In this document: one piece after another, positions 32,618-41,815 of the stretch
How positions within the stretch are numbered: position 1 is the first letter of the stretch
How the letters are laid out: each line of letters starts with the position of its first letter
From: Acetobacteraceae bacterium
GTDB lineage: Bacteria; Pseudomonadota; Alphaproteobacteria; Acetobacterales; Acetobacteraceae
Assembly: GCA_947455205.1 (NCBI GenBank)
Contig: CANGNF010000009.1
Location: 77,659-132,704 of the forward strand
Direction of reading: 5' to 3'
DNA length: 55,046 nucleotides
Notes under the pieces: generated by a model
Database searches by the model: none
Seen by the model: only the letters and a program-made list of their open reading frames with translations
What the model was told of the DNA's origin: nothing
Translations under genes and position numbers: made by a program

Positions 32618-33066
32618 GCCAGCACCAGCGCCAGGGCCGAAACCCCGCCGGCGCACCCGGCCAGCCAGCCCAGCGCCAGCCCCGGCAGCAGCGCCGGCAG
32701 CCGCAGCCGCCAGGCCAGCGCCGCCGGCGAGACGCCCACGCCGGCCATGGCCCAGGCCAGCCCCGCCGGTTCCGGCCGCGCCAGCAGCATGGCCGCCAAC
32801 ACCGCCAGCGGCAGCATCAGCAGCGCCAGCACCCCCAGCAGCACCGCCGAAACCAAAGGGGAGCCCAGCGCCGTCGGCACCAGCACCCGCGCCACGCCCA
32901 GCTGCGCCAGCACCGCCAGCGGCGCCAGCAGCAGCAGCAGCGCCCGCCAGCCAGGCCAGGCCAGCACACGGAAGGGCTGCGCCAGCAGCGCCGCCAACCC
33001 GGCCGCCACCGGCGCCAGGGCCAGCAGCGGCAGGGCCCGCTCGTCCAACATCAGGTTCGCCATCAT
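32614..33066 (-). CDS. membrane protein resembling a short ABC permease
   Basis: 150 aa, four to five hydrophobic segments. Near the end VSPAALAWRLRLPALLPGLA looks like the EAA cytoplasmic loop of binding-protein-dependent permeases (G-x(9)-LP-xx-P), but it is imperfect, and a full PotB/PotC-like permease would have about 260-300 aa. The gene begins with two Met codons at 33066 and 33063 and its end overlaps the next gene by four bases. It is either a remnant of an importer for the substrate of the downstream dehydrogenase or an independent small membrane subunit. No ATPase or binding protein is close. Confidence 0.5.
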   Translation of the reverse strand: MMANLMLDERALPLLALAPVAAGLAALLAQPFRVLAWPGWRALLLLLAPLAVLAQLGVARVLVPTALGSPLVSAVLLGVLALLMLPLAVLAAMLLARPEPAGLAWAMAGVGVSPAALAWRLRLPALLPGLALGWLAGCAGGVSALALVLA

Positions 33067-33110
33067 GCCGACATGGTTGACGGCAACGCCCCCCGGCGCA
33101 AGCCTGGGCC

Positions 33111-34403
33111 ATGCAGAACAGCGACCTGCCCACCGCCCTGGCCGAAGCGCGCGAGCGCTACATCGCCGCCCGCCCCCGCAGCGCGGAGATCCACGCCCGC
33201 GCCCGGGAGGTCATGCCCGGCGGCAATACCCGCAGCGTGCTGTTCTACACCCCCTTCCCCACCGCCATGGCGCGGGGCGAGGGCTGCACGCTGGAAGACG
33301 TGGACGGCCACGCCTACCTGGACCTGTGCGGCGAATACACCGCCGGGCTGTTCGGCCATTCGGAACAGCGCATCCTCTCGGCCGTCGCCGCCGCCATGGC
33401 CAATGGCGTCAACCTGGCCGCCGTGGGGGAAAACGAGGGCAAGCTGGCGACGCTGCTCTGCAGCCGCTTCCCCAGCATCCAGCAGATCCGCTTCACCAAC
33501 AGCGGCACCGAGGCCAACCTGATGGCGCTCTCGGCCGCCCGCGCCGCCACCGGCCGCACGGAAACCCTGGTGTTCCGCGGCGGCTACCATGGCGGCGTGC
33601 TGACCTTCGTGGCCGAGCGCAACCCGGTCAACGTGCCCATCCCGCTGCGCTTCGCCACCTACAACGACGCCGAGGGCGCCGCCGCCGCCATCCGCGAGGC
33701 CGGCGACAAGCTGGCCGCCGTGCTGGTGGAGCCGATGCTGGGCAGCGGCGGCTGCATCCCCGCGTCACGCGCCTTCCTGGCCGCGCTGCGCCAGGCCTGC
33801 ACCGAAACCGGCGCCGTGCTGATCTTCGACGAGGTGATGACCAGCCGGCACAGCTTCGGCGGCCTGCAATCCCGCCACGGCATCATCCCGGACCTGACCA
33901 CGCTGGGGAAATACGTCGCCGGCGGCATGTCCTTCGGCGCCTTCGGCGGCCGGGCTGAGATCATGGGCGTGTTCGACGGCCACCGCCCCGGCAGCCTCGG
34001 CCATGCCGGCACCTTCAACAACAACGTGCTCTCCATGGCCGCCGGCCGGGTGGCGATGGGCGACATCTTCACCGCCGAGGCTGCCGAGGCGCTGTTCGCC
34101 CGCGGCGAGGCATTGCGCGCCGGCCTGAACCACGCGGCCGCCGGCACCGTGCTGCAGTTCACCGGCGCCGGCAGCATGGCCTGCGCGCATTTCCGCCGCG
34201 GCCCCATCACCACCGCCTACACCTCCTCCCCGGCCGAGGAAGCCCTGCGCGAGCTGTTCTTCCTGGATATGCTGGCATCCGGCCTCTATCTGGCCCGGCG
34301 CGGCATGTCCGCGCTCAGCCTGCCCGTCGCCGATGCCGACTGCGCCCGCTACGTCGCCGCGGTGGAGGAGTTCGTCGCCGCCCGGGCGCCGCTGCTGGCC
34401 TGA
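33111..34403 (+). CDS. class III aminotransferase (glutamate-1-semialdehyde aminomutase-like)
   Basis: 430 aa. GNTRSVLFYTPFP and GHSEQRILSAVAAAM fit the subgroup, RFTNSGTEANLMALSAAR binds PLP phosphate, AVLVEPMLGSGGCIPAS and LIFDEVMTSRHSFGG surround the cofactor, and LTTLGKYVAGGMSFGA holds the Schiff-base Lys. It resembles HemL-like enzymes, but the position next to an opine/amino acid dehydrogenase and lack of heme genes suggest a catabolic transaminase or mutase of an omega-amino or beta-amino acid. It is divergent from the operon across only 44 bases, which must hold both promoters. Confidence 0.88.
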   Translation: MQNSDLPTALAEARERYIAARPRSAEIHARAREVMPGGNTRSVLFYTPFPTAMARGEGCTLEDVDGHAYLDLCGEYTAGLFGHSEQRILSAVAAAMANGVNLAAVGENEGKLATLLCSRFPSIQQIRFTNSGTEANLMALSAARAATGRTETLVFRGGYHGGVLTFVAERNPVNVPIPLRFATYNDAEGAAAAIREAGDKLAAVLVEPMLGSGGCIPASRAFLAALRQACTETGAVLIFDEVMTSRHSFGGLQSRHGIIPDLTTLGKYVAGGMSFGAFGGRAEIMGVFDGHRPGSLGHAGTFNNNVLSMAAGRVAMGDIFTAEAAEALFARGEALRAGLNHAAAGTVLQFTGAGSMACAHFRRGPITTAYTSSPAEEALRELFFLDMLASGLYLARRGMSALSLPVADADCARYVAAVEEFVAARAPLLA

Positions 34404-34617
34404 GGCGGGCCTGCCACCGCACCGCCAGCCGGGATTTACTGGCGGGCGGCCTGGGCGGTAGCATGGCGCACGGCCTCCACAACCCAGCCAGCATGAGGGC
34501 GGCGACATCACGACCAGCGGTCCCGGCCCCATCCGCGCGCGACTCCGCGCCTGGGCCCAAACCTGCCTGAACGCCGCCCGCCGCCTGCCCCGGACCGACC
34601 GCCTGCTGGCGGCCTCC

Positions 34618-36645
34618 GTGCTGGTGGTGGCGGGCATCTGCGGCCTGGTCGGCTACCAGCTGCTGGAAGCCCGGCACGCCGCCTGGGACCAGGCGGCCCA
34701 GCAGGCCAGCAACCTGCGCCGCCTGGTCGGCCGCGACCTGGCCCGCAACCTGGAGGTATTCGACCTCTCGCTGCGCGCGGCGGCCGAGAACATGGCCGTG
34801 CCCGGCGTGATGCAGTTGCCGCCGCATATCCGCGACATGGTGCTGTTCGACCGCGCCCTCACCGCCAGCCATGTCGGCGCCGTCTTCGCCACCAACGCCA
34901 CCGGCCGGGTGGTCTATTCCAGCAGCGGCTCGCCCAGCCTCGGCGACCTCGACTTCTCCGACCGCGACTATTTCCGCGCCCACCGGGACAACCCCGGCGT
35001 CGGCCTGCACATCAGCAAGCCGGAGATGGGCCGCATCACCGGGGTCTGGCGCATCATGCTGACCCGCCGCTGCAACAACCCCGATGGCAGCTTCGCCGGC
35101 GTGGTCGCCGCGGGCATCCAGCTCAGCTACTTCCGCGAGTTCTTCAGCGGGCTGGACCTGGGCCCCGACGGCATGATCAGCTTGGCGCGCGAGGACGGCA
35201 TGCTGCTGTTCCGCACCCCCTGGCGCGAGGATGCGCTGGGCCGGGACCTCAGCGGCAGCGACGTGTTCAGCCGCGCCTTCTCGGGCAGCACCGCGCCCTA
35301 CGTCGCCACCTCGGTGGTGGATGGCATGCAGCGGCTCTTCGCCGTCGGCCCGGTCGGCCCGCACCCGCTGCGGGTCTTCGTCGGCCTGAACGTCGCACAT
35401 ATCGAGGCGCATTGGCGGCGCAAGGCGGCGGTGGAGGTGCTGGTCACCCTGCTGCTCTCGGCCGGGGTGCTGGCGCTGACCCTGGCCTGGCGCCGCACCC
35501 TGCGGCACCGCGCCACCGCCGAGATGCAGTTCCGCATGCTGGCGGAGAACTCGGGCGACATGGTCACCCGCCTGGCCCCCGACCTGACCCGCATCTACGC
35601 CTCTCCGGCGGCGCGGCAGGTGATGGGCCGCGCGCCGGAGGAGCTGGTCGGCCACCGCAGCGTGGAGGACATCCACCCCGAGGACCGTGCCGCCGTCGCC
35701 GCCGGCATGGCCACCCTGCATGGCGGCGCCGAGGCGACCACCCTGCTGTACCGCGTGCTGCGCCCCGGCATGGCGCCCGGCGAGGAAGCCTGGGTCGAGG
35801 GCACGGTCCGCACCGTCTACGACCCCGCCACCGGCCGGCCGGACGGCTACGTGGCAAGCACCCGCGATGTCACGGACCGGCTGCGGCTGGAGCGCGAGCG
35901 GGCGCTGCGCGAGGTGGAGCTGGCCCAGGCGCGCGACGCCGCCGAGGCCGCCAGCCGCGCCAAGTCCCGCTTCCTGTCCTCCATGAGCCATGAGCTGCGG
36001 ACCCCGCTCAACGTCATCCTCGGCTTCGCCCAGGTGCTGAGCCTGGACCCCGGCCTGCGCGAGACCCAGCGCGAGCAGCTGGACGCGATGCAGACCGCCG
36101 GCCGGCACCTGCTGGACATGATCAGCGGCATCCTGGACTTCTCGCGCATCGAGGCCGGGCAGCTCGACCTCAACCCCAGCATCACCCCGCTGCGGCCGCT
36201 GCTGGCGGAGTGCCTGGAGATGGTCGGCCCCACCGCCGCCGCCAGGGGCCTGGCGCTGGCGATGGAGGTGGCGCCCGACGCCCCGCTGGCGGCCCGGCTG
36301 GACCCGCTGCGGCTGCGCCAGATCCTGATCAACCTGCTGGGCAATGCGGTGAAGTTCACCTCCGCCGGCAGCGTGACGCTGCGCCTGCTGGCCGCCGGGC
36401 CGGACCGGCTGCGGCTGGAGGTGGCGGATACCGGCCGCGGCATCCCGCCCGACCTGCGCGACCGGCTGTTCCGCGACTTCGAGCGGCTGAGCCGGGGCGA
36501 TGCCACGGTGCAGGGCAGCGGGCTGGGGCTGGCCATCTCCGCCCGGCTGGCCACGCTGATGGGCGGCCGGCTGGACCATGCCGACAATGCCGGCGGCGGC
36601 AGCCTGTTCTGGCTGGAACTGCCGCTGCAACCGCCCTCGGCCTGA
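34618..36645 (+). CDS. membrane sensor histidine kinase with PAS domain
   Basis: 675 aa from GTG 34618, directly at the first TM (LVVAGICGLVGYQLLEARH). The in-frame sequence upstream (RLPRTDRLLAASV) looks like a natural N-terminus but has no ATG, GTG or TTG back to the stop at 34459, so the true start may be a rare codon. A double-Cache-like sensor (GRVVYSSSGS, DRDYFRAHRDNPG) runs to about residue 265, then a second TM, a PAS/PAC unit (FRMLAENSGDMVTRLAPD), HisKA with SSMSHELRTPLNVILGFA and HATPase with ADTGRGIPPDLRDRLF and GSGLGLAIS. No receiver domain. The partner regulator is not nearby. Confidence 0.87.
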   Translation: MLVVAGICGLVGYQLLEARHAAWDQAAQQASNLRRLVGRDLARNLEVFDLSLRAAAENMAVPGVMQLPPHIRDMVLFDRALTASHVGAVFATNATGRVVYSSSGSPSLGDLDFSDRDYFRAHRDNPGVGLHISKPEMGRITGVWRIMLTRRCNNPDGSFAGVVAAGIQLSYFREFFSGLDLGPDGMISLAREDGMLLFRTPWREDALGRDLSGSDVFSRAFSGSTAPYVATSVVDGMQRLFAVGPVGPHPLRVFVGLNVAHIEAHWRRKAAVEVLVTLLLSAGVLALTLAWRRTLRHRATAEMQFRMLAENSGDMVTRLAPDLTRIYASPAARQVMGRAPEELVGHRSVEDIHPEDRAAVAAGMATLHGGAEATTLLYRVLRPGMAPGEEAWVEGTVRTVYDPATGRPDGYVASTRDVTDRLRLERERALREVELAQARDAAEAASRAKSRFLSSMSHELRTPLNVILGFAQVLSLDPGLRETQREQLDAMQTAGRHLLDMISGILDFSRIEAGQLDLNPSITPLRPLLAECLEMVGPTAAARGLALAMEVAPDAPLAARLDPLRLRQILINLLGNAVKFTSAGSVTLRLLAAGPDRLRLEVADTGRGIPPDLRDRLFRDFERLSRGDATVQGSGLGLAISARLATLMGGRLDHADNAGGGSLFWLELPLQPPSA

Positions 36646-36660
36646 GCGACGGCGCAGGGG

Positions 36661-37056
36661 CTACCCGCGGATGAAGCCGAACACCCAGCGCAGGCGCGCC
36701 GGCTGACCGCGCCGCACCACCACGAAGGCCGCCTGGCGGAAGCGCCGCGCCAGCACCGCCACCCGGCGCGGGTCGCCGCCCAGCAGGAAGTGGGCCTCTC
36801 GCCAGCGCCCGGCGCCGCCGCTGCCCGTGGCCGCCGGCAGCCGCCGCGCCGCCAGCCGCAGCCTTGCCTGCATCCGCTGGTTCCAGCCCTCCGGCATGCG
36901 CCGGCTCAGCGGGTTCCAGGCGCCCAGGAAGCCGCCCTGCCCTACCCCCAGCCGCGCCAGCAGCGCATCCACTGCCGGGTTGCGCCGGCCGATCCGCGCC
37001 ACCGCGCCCGCCGCCTCATAGGTGCTGGCCCGATAGGCCCGCTCCAGCCGGTTCAT
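36661..37056 (-). CDS. DUF3293 family protein
   Basis: 131 aa from ATG 37056; a start 11 codons earlier exists. It matches DUF3293 by NRLERAYRASTYEA at the start, RIGRRNPAVDALLARLGV, GGFLGAWNPLSRRMPEG and ALARRFRQAAFVV-like sequence near the end. It is basic and cytoplasmic with no catalytic motif. Function is unknown for the family. It converges on the kinase gene (15 bases between stops) and is divergent from the TPR gene (38 bases). Confidence 0.72.
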   Translation of the reverse strand: MNRLERAYRASTYEAAGAVARIGRRNPAVDALLARLGVGQGGFLGAWNPLSRRMPEGWNQRMQARLRLAARRLPAATGSGGAGRWREAHFLLGGDPRRVAVLARRFRQAAFVVVRRGQPARLRWVFGFIRG

Positions 37057-37094
37057 CCCTTGCCCTGCCCCCGCATTGGCTTCATTCACGCGGC

Positions 37095-39203
37095 ATGCCC
37101 GAGACCCACCCCCAGGCGGAAGCCCTGATCGCCGAGGCCCTGCCGCTGCACCGCGCCGGCCAGGTCGGCCGCGCCCAGCAAATGTACCAGCAGGCGCTGG
37201 CCCTGGCGCCCGGCCATGCCGAGGCGCATCACCTGCTGGGCGTCACTTGGCTGCAACTGGGCGACCCGGCCCAGGCCCTGGCCGCGCTGGACGCCGCCCT
37301 GGCCGCCCAGCCCGGCCACGCCCGTGCCCTGAACAATGCCGGCGCCGCGCTGCGCGCCCTGGGCCGGCTGGCCGAGGCCGAGGCCCGCTTCGCCGCCGCC
37401 GCCGCGGCCCAGCCTGATTTCGTGGACGCGCTGCACAACCAGGCCGGCACGCTGCTGCAACTCGGCCGCGCCGAAGCGGCAGTTGCCGTCGCCCGCCGCC
37501 TGCTGGCGCTGGCGCCGCAGGACCCCGGCGCCCAGGCGCAGCTGGGCCTGTCGCTGGCCGCCGCCGGCCAGCAGGCCGAGGCCCTGGCCCCGCTGGCCGC
37601 CGCCCTGGCGGCGCAGCCCGGCAGCCCGCTGCTGCTGCTGGCCCAGGCCGAGGCGCTGGAGGCCCTGGACCGCCCGGCCGAGGCGCTGGCCGCGCTGGAC
37701 GCCCTGCTGGTGGCGGAACCCGGCCACGCCAACGCCGCCCAGCGCCGCGCCGTGCTGCTGGCCGCCACCGGCCGCGCCGCCGAGGCTCTGGCCGGCTTTC
37801 TTCGGCTGGAAGCGCAGCAGCCGCGCAACGCCACGCTGCGCGCCGACCACGCCGATGCCCTTTCCGCCCTGCGCCGCCCGGCCGAGGCGGTGGCCGCCTA
37901 TGACGCCGCCCTGGCGCTGGACCCCAACCTGGCCCGCGCCTGGGACGGCCGCGGCGCCGCGCTGCTGGCGCTGGGCCAGCCTGCCGAGGCGCTGGAAAGC
38001 CATGAGCGCGCCCTGCTGCTGGCGCCCGACGCCCCGCTGCCCCAGCTGAACCGCGCCCATGCGCTGCGCCGGTTGGGCCGGCTGGCGGAAGCCGCCACCG
38101 GCTACCAGGCGGTACTGTCGCTGCAACCGGGCCTGCCGGACGCGCTGGCCGGCCAGGCCGGCGTGCTGGAGGCCCAGGGCCAACTGCCCGCCGCCATGGC
38201 CGCGCTGGAAGCCGCGCTGGCCGCCGACCCCGGCTTCATCGAGGCGCGCTTCGACCTCTCCCTGATGCAGTTGCGCGCCGGCGACCTGGCCCAGGGCTTC
38301 ACCAACTTCGAGGCGCGGCGCGGCTGCGTCGGCGCCGACCCCAAGCTGCAACGCCGCGCGCCGCTCTGGCTGGGGGAAACCCCGCTGGCCGGCCGCACCA
38401 TCCTGCTGCACGACGAACAGGGCTTCGGCGATACGCTGCAATTCTGCCGCTACGCCCCGCTGCTGGCGGAACAGGCCCATGGGGCCGCCCGCGTGGTGCT
38501 GGAGGTGCCGGTCGCCCTGGCCGGACTGCTGCGCAGCCTGCCCGGCAACGTACAGGTGGTGCCCGCCGGCCAGCCGCTGCCGCCGCACGACCTGCAATGC
38601 TCCCTGATGAGCCTGCCGCTGGCGCTCCGTACTAGGCTGGAGAGCATTCCCGCCGCCGTGCCCTATCTGGCCGCCGACCCGGCCCGCGTTGCCGCCTGGG
38701 ACACCAGCCTGCCGGCGCGTGCCGGGCTGCGGATCGCGCTGGTCGCTTCCGGCAGCACCGGCCACCTGAACGACGCCAACCGCAGCATCCCCCTGGCGCG
38801 GCTGGCCCTGGCCCTGGCCGCCCCCGGCCGCCAGCTGCTGCTGGCGCAGACCGAGCTGCGGCCGAACGACGCCGGCTTCCTGGCCCAGTCCGGCCAGGCC
38901 GTCAGCTGGCTGGGCCAGCGGCTGACCGACTTCAACGAGACCGCCGCCCTGCTGGCCAATTGCGACCTGGTAGTGAGCGTGGACACCAGCGTCGCCCACC
39001 TGGCCGGCGCGCTGGGGCGGCCGACCTGGCTGCTGCTGCCGGCGGTGCCGGACTGGCGCTGGCTGCTGGGGCGCGCCGACACCCCGTGGTACCCGACCAT
39101 GCGGCTGTTCCGGCAGCCCCGGCTGGGGGATTGGGACAGCGTGCTCGGCCAGATCTCAGCCGAGCTGGAACAGCAGCCCCTTCAGGTAGGCACTCTCGGG
39201 TAG
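37095..39203 (+). CDS. TPR-repeat protein with glycosyltransferase 9/41-like C-terminal domain
   Basis: 702 aa from ATG 37095; the frame is open upstream but lacks a better start. Residues about 5-410 are some 11-12 TPR units of 34 residues (for example AEAHHLLGVTWLQLGDPAQA and ALNNAGAALRALGRLAEAEA). From about 420 comes a globular domain with FEARRGCVGADP, LHDEQGFGDTLQFCRYAPLL and, near the end, LVVSVDTSVAHLAGALGRPT, marks of heptosyltransferase/O-GlcNAc-transferase-like GT-B proteins. It may glycosylate proteins or surface polymers, or only bind nucleotide-sugars. No signal peptide. Its end overlaps the convergent RlmI-like gene by 48 bases. Confidence 0.82.
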   Translation: MPETHPQAEALIAEALPLHRAGQVGRAQQMYQQALALAPGHAEAHHLLGVTWLQLGDPAQALAALDAALAAQPGHARALNNAGAALRALGRLAEAEARFAAAAAAQPDFVDALHNQAGTLLQLGRAEAAVAVARRLLALAPQDPGAQAQLGLSLAAAGQQAEALAPLAAALAAQPGSPLLLLAQAEALEALDRPAEALAALDALLVAEPGHANAAQRRAVLLAATGRAAEALAGFLRLEAQQPRNATLRADHADALSALRRPAEAVAAYDAALALDPNLARAWDGRGAALLALGQPAEALESHERALLLAPDAPLPQLNRAHALRRLGRLAEAATGYQAVLSLQPGLPDALAGQAGVLEAQGQLPAAMAALEAALAADPGFIEARFDLSLMQLRAGDLAQGFTNFEARRGCVGADPKLQRRAPLWLGETPLAGRTILLHDEQGFGDTLQFCRYAPLLAEQAHGAARVVLEVPVALAGLLRSLPGNVQVVPAGQPLPPHDLQCSLMSLPLALRTRLESIPAAVPYLAADPARVAAWDTSLPARAGLRIALVASGSTGHLNDANRSIPLARLALALAAPGRQLLLAQTELRPNDAGFLAQSGQAVSWLGQRLTDFNETAALLANCDLVVSVDTSVAHLAGALGRPTWLLLPAVPDWRWLLGRADTPWYPTMRLFRQPRLGDWDSVLGQISAELEQQPLQVGTLG

Positions 39204-40355
39204 CTGCGGATGCACCGGGTGGTCGCAGCCGGCGCCGTACTGGCCCAGCAGCTTCACCTCCCGCCGCACCTTGCCGATGCCGAAGATGCAGGCGTCGGCG
39301 TATTCACCGGCTGCCACATGGTGGCTGCAACTGGCCAGGAACAGGAAGCCGCCGGGTGAGACCAGCCCGGCCGCCAGCCGGGCCAGCTTGGCATAGCCGC
39401 GCAGCGCCACCTGGTTGTCCTTGCGGGACTTGGCGAAGGCCGGCGGGTCCGCCACCACCACGTTGAACTGCGCGCCGGTGGCGCCCAGGCGCTCCAGTTC
39501 CTCCAACGCCTCAGCCTTCAGCGGCGTGACGCGCCCGGACAGGCCATTGGCGGCCGCCGTCGCCATGGCCAGGTCCAGCGCATGGGCGCTGCGGTCCAGC
39601 AGCGTGACCTTCGTGGCGCCGGCCGCCGCCCCCTGCAAGCCGAAGCCGCCGGTGTGGCAGAAGGCGTCCAGCATGGTGCCGCCCTTGGCCAGCCGCGCCA
39701 CGCGCGCCCGATTCTCCCGCTGGTCGAAGAACCAGCCGGTCTTCTGCCCGCCCAGCAGGTCCACGCTGAAGGTCAGCCCGCCTTCCCGCACCGTGGCGGT
39801 GGCGTCCTCGCCCAGCAGCAGGCCGGTCTCCTCCGGCAGGCCTTCCAGCGCGCGCACGCTGGCGTCGTTGCGGGCGACGATGGCGCGCGGCTTCAGCAGC
39901 TTGACCAGCGCCTCCACCAGCAGCGGCGTCAGCGCCTGCATGCCCGCGGTATTGGCCTGCAGCGCCAGCGTGTCGCCATAGCGGTCGATCACCAGGCCGG
40001 GCAGGCCATCGGCCTCGGCATGCACCAGCCGATAGCAATCCCCGTCATACAGCCGCTCCCGCAGCGCCAGGGCGGCGGCCAGCCTGGCCTGTACCCAGGC
40101 CAGGTCCACCTTGGCATCGGCGGCGCGGTCCAGCCGGCGTGCCGCGATCAGGCTGTGCGGGTTGAACATCCAGGTGCCGTGGTTCCAGCCGTCATCGCCC
40201 TCCAGCCGCACCAGGCTGCCGGGCGGCAGGGCCTTGGCTGCCGGGGTCATGGCGATCTCGTTGGAGAAAGCCCAGGGGTGGCCGGCCTTCACCCGGCGGT
40301 CCAGGCGGGGCATCAGGCGGAGCAGCGGACGGGTGGCAGACGGGGCGGTCATCAT
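39156..40355 (-). CDS. class I rRNA methyltransferase, RlmI-like
   Basis: 399 aa. A PUA-like N-terminus (RRVKAGHPWAFSNEIA) is followed by the EEHEE linker domain with RLVHAEADGLPGLVIDRYGD. The Rossmann part has GGQKTGWFFDQRENRARVA, LDAFCHTGGFGLQGAAAGA (SAM motif I) and NVVVADPPAFAKSRKD (motif IV), then LASCSHHV with a Cys. RlmI makes 5-methylcytosine 1962 in 23S rRNA; RlmK/RlmL-like or related specificity is possible. Its 3' end lies inside the convergent TPR gene. Confidence 0.88.
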   Translation of the reverse strand: MMTAPSATRPLLRLMPRLDRRVKAGHPWAFSNEIAMTPAAKALPPGSLVRLEGDDGWNHGTWMFNPHSLIAARRLDRAADAKVDLAWVQARLAAALALRERLYDGDCYRLVHAEADGLPGLVIDRYGDTLALQANTAGMQALTPLLVEALVKLLKPRAIVARNDASVRALEGLPEETGLLLGEDATATVREGGLTFSVDLLGGQKTGWFFDQRENRARVARLAKGGTMLDAFCHTGGFGLQGAAAGATKVTLLDRSAHALDLAMATAAANGLSGRVTPLKAEALEELERLGATGAQFNVVVADPPAFAKSRKDNQVALRGYAKLARLAAGLVSPGGFLFLASCSHHVAAGEYADACIFGIGKVRREVKLLGQYGAGCDHPVHPQLPESAYLKGLLFQLG

Positions 40356-40411
40356 GGCGCAGGCTTTACACCCCGGCCCTTGCCGTTAGAAGCGAGGGGA
40401 TTCGAGGGGGA

Positions 40412-41815
40412 ATGACGATGCCTGATCTGAGCCAGGTATTCGATGTGCTGGTGGTGGGCGGCGGCAATGCCGCGCTCTGCGCCGCCATCTCCGCGCGCAA
40501 GCTGGGCGCAACCGTCGTGGTGGCGGAACACGCGCCCAAGAGCATGCGCGGCGGCAACAGCCGGCACACGCGCAACCTGCGCGCGCTGCATCCCGGCCCG
40601 ACCGACGTACTGACCGAGAAATACCTGGAAGAGGAATACTGGGACGACCTGCTGCGCGTCACCAAGGGCAAGACCGACGAGCACCTGGCGCGCACCTGCA
40701 TCCGCGCCAGCCAGCACGCGCCGGGCTTCCTGAAGGAATGCGGCGTGGTGTTCCAGCCCTCGCTCTCCGGCACGCTGTCGCTGTCGCGCACCAACGCCTT
40801 CTTCCTCGGCGGCGGCAAGGCGCTGGTCAACGCGCTGTACCGCACCGCGGAACGCCTGGGCGTGCTGATCCTGTACGACACCGAGGTGCAGCACCTTGAG
40901 GTCGAGGACGGCTTCTTCAAGGAAGCCATCGTCAGCTATCGCGGCTTCCCGCACCGCATCCGCGCCAAGTCGGTGGTCGCCTCGGCCGGCGGCTTCCAGG
41001 CCAACCGCGCCTGGATGCGCGAGTACTGGGGCGACGCCGCCGACAACTTCCAGATCCGCGGCACCCCCTATGCCCAGGGCACGGTGCTGAAGGACATGCT
41101 GGCCGGCGGCGTGCAGCAGGTGGGCGACCCCACGCAGTTCCACGCCGTCTGCAACGACGCGCGTTCCCCCATGGAAGACGGCGGCCTGGCCATGCGGCTG
41201 GACTGCACGCCGTTCAGCATCGTGGTGAACAAGAACGTCGAACGCTTCTACGACGAGGGTGAGGACACCTGGCCGAAGCGCTACGCGATCTGGGGCCGGT
41301 TGATCGCGCAGCAGCCGGACCAGCGCGCCTTCGCCATCACCGACAGCAAGGCCGTGATGAACTACCTGCCCAGCGTCTTCCCGCCGATGCGCGCCAACAG
41401 CATCCGGGAACTGGCGGGCATGTTCGGGCTCGATGCCGACAAGCTGGAAAAGGTGGTGGCCGACTACAACGCCGCGGTGCAACCCGGCACCTTCAACGGC
41501 CAGGAACTGGATGGCTGCCGCACCCAGGGGCTGGAGCCACCCAAATCCAACTGGGCGCGGAAGATCGACACGCCACCCTTCATCGGCCACCCGATGATGC
41601 CGGGCATCACCTTCACCTTCCTGGGCGTGAAGGTCAGCGACAAGGCGCGGGTGATCATGGCCGACGGCAAGCCGGCGGCGAACATTTTTGCGAGTGGCGA
41701 GATCATGGCCGGCAACATCCTCGGCCAGGGCTACCTCGCCGGCTTCGGCATGACCATTGGAACCGTATTTGGCCGCCTGGCCGGGGAAGAGGCAGCGCGC
41801 AATGTCCGCAACTGA
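40412..41815 (+). CDS. tcuA: FAD-dependent tricarballylate dehydrogenase
   Basis: 467 aa; ATG 40418 is an alternative start. VLVVGGGNAALCAAISAR is the FAD motif, with Asn-Ala in place of the more usual Pro-Ala. SMRGGNSRHTRNLR, FFLGGGKALVNALYRTAER and the final FASGEIMAGNILGQGYLAGF-type FAD loop match TcuA of the fumarate reductase/succinate dehydrogenase flavoprotein group. TcuA oxidises tricarballylate to cis-aconitate, passing electrons to TcuB. It overlaps tcuB by 14 bases. No tcuC transporter or tcuR regulator is next to it. Confidence 0.9.
   Translation: MTMPDLSQVFDVLVVGGGNAALCAAISARKLGATVVVAEHAPKSMRGGNSRHTRNLRALHPGPTDVLTEKYLEEEYWDDLLRVTKGKTDEHLARTCIRASQHAPGFLKECGVVFQPSLSGTLSLSRTNAFFLGGGKALVNALYRTAERLGVLILYDTEVQHLEVEDGFFKEAIVSYRGFPHRIRAKSVVASAGGFQANRAWMREYWGDAADNFQIRGTPYAQGTVLKDMLAGGVQQVGDPTQFHAVCNDARSPMEDGGLAMRLDCTPFSIVVNKNVERFYDEGEDTWPKRYAIWGRLIAQQPDQRAFAITDSKAVMNYLPSVFPPMRANSIRELAGMFGLDADKLEKVVADYNAAVQPGTFNGQELDGCRTQGLEPPKSNWARKIDTPPFIGHPMMPGITFTFLGVKVSDKARVIMADGKPAANIFASGEIMAGNILGQGYLAGFGMTIGTVFGRLAGEEAARNVRN

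Noticed and set aside
34315..36630. 771-codon open frame on the minus strand
   Set aside because: It is opposite the PAS sensor kinase, is His/Gln/Ala-rich with no motif, and is an antisense artefact of high-GC codon use.
37095..38300. Repetitive GC-rich DNA as a possible CRISPR or satellite array
   Set aside because: The repetition is protein-level TPR units of 34 residues with varied DNA. No CRISPR array was seen anywhere in the window.
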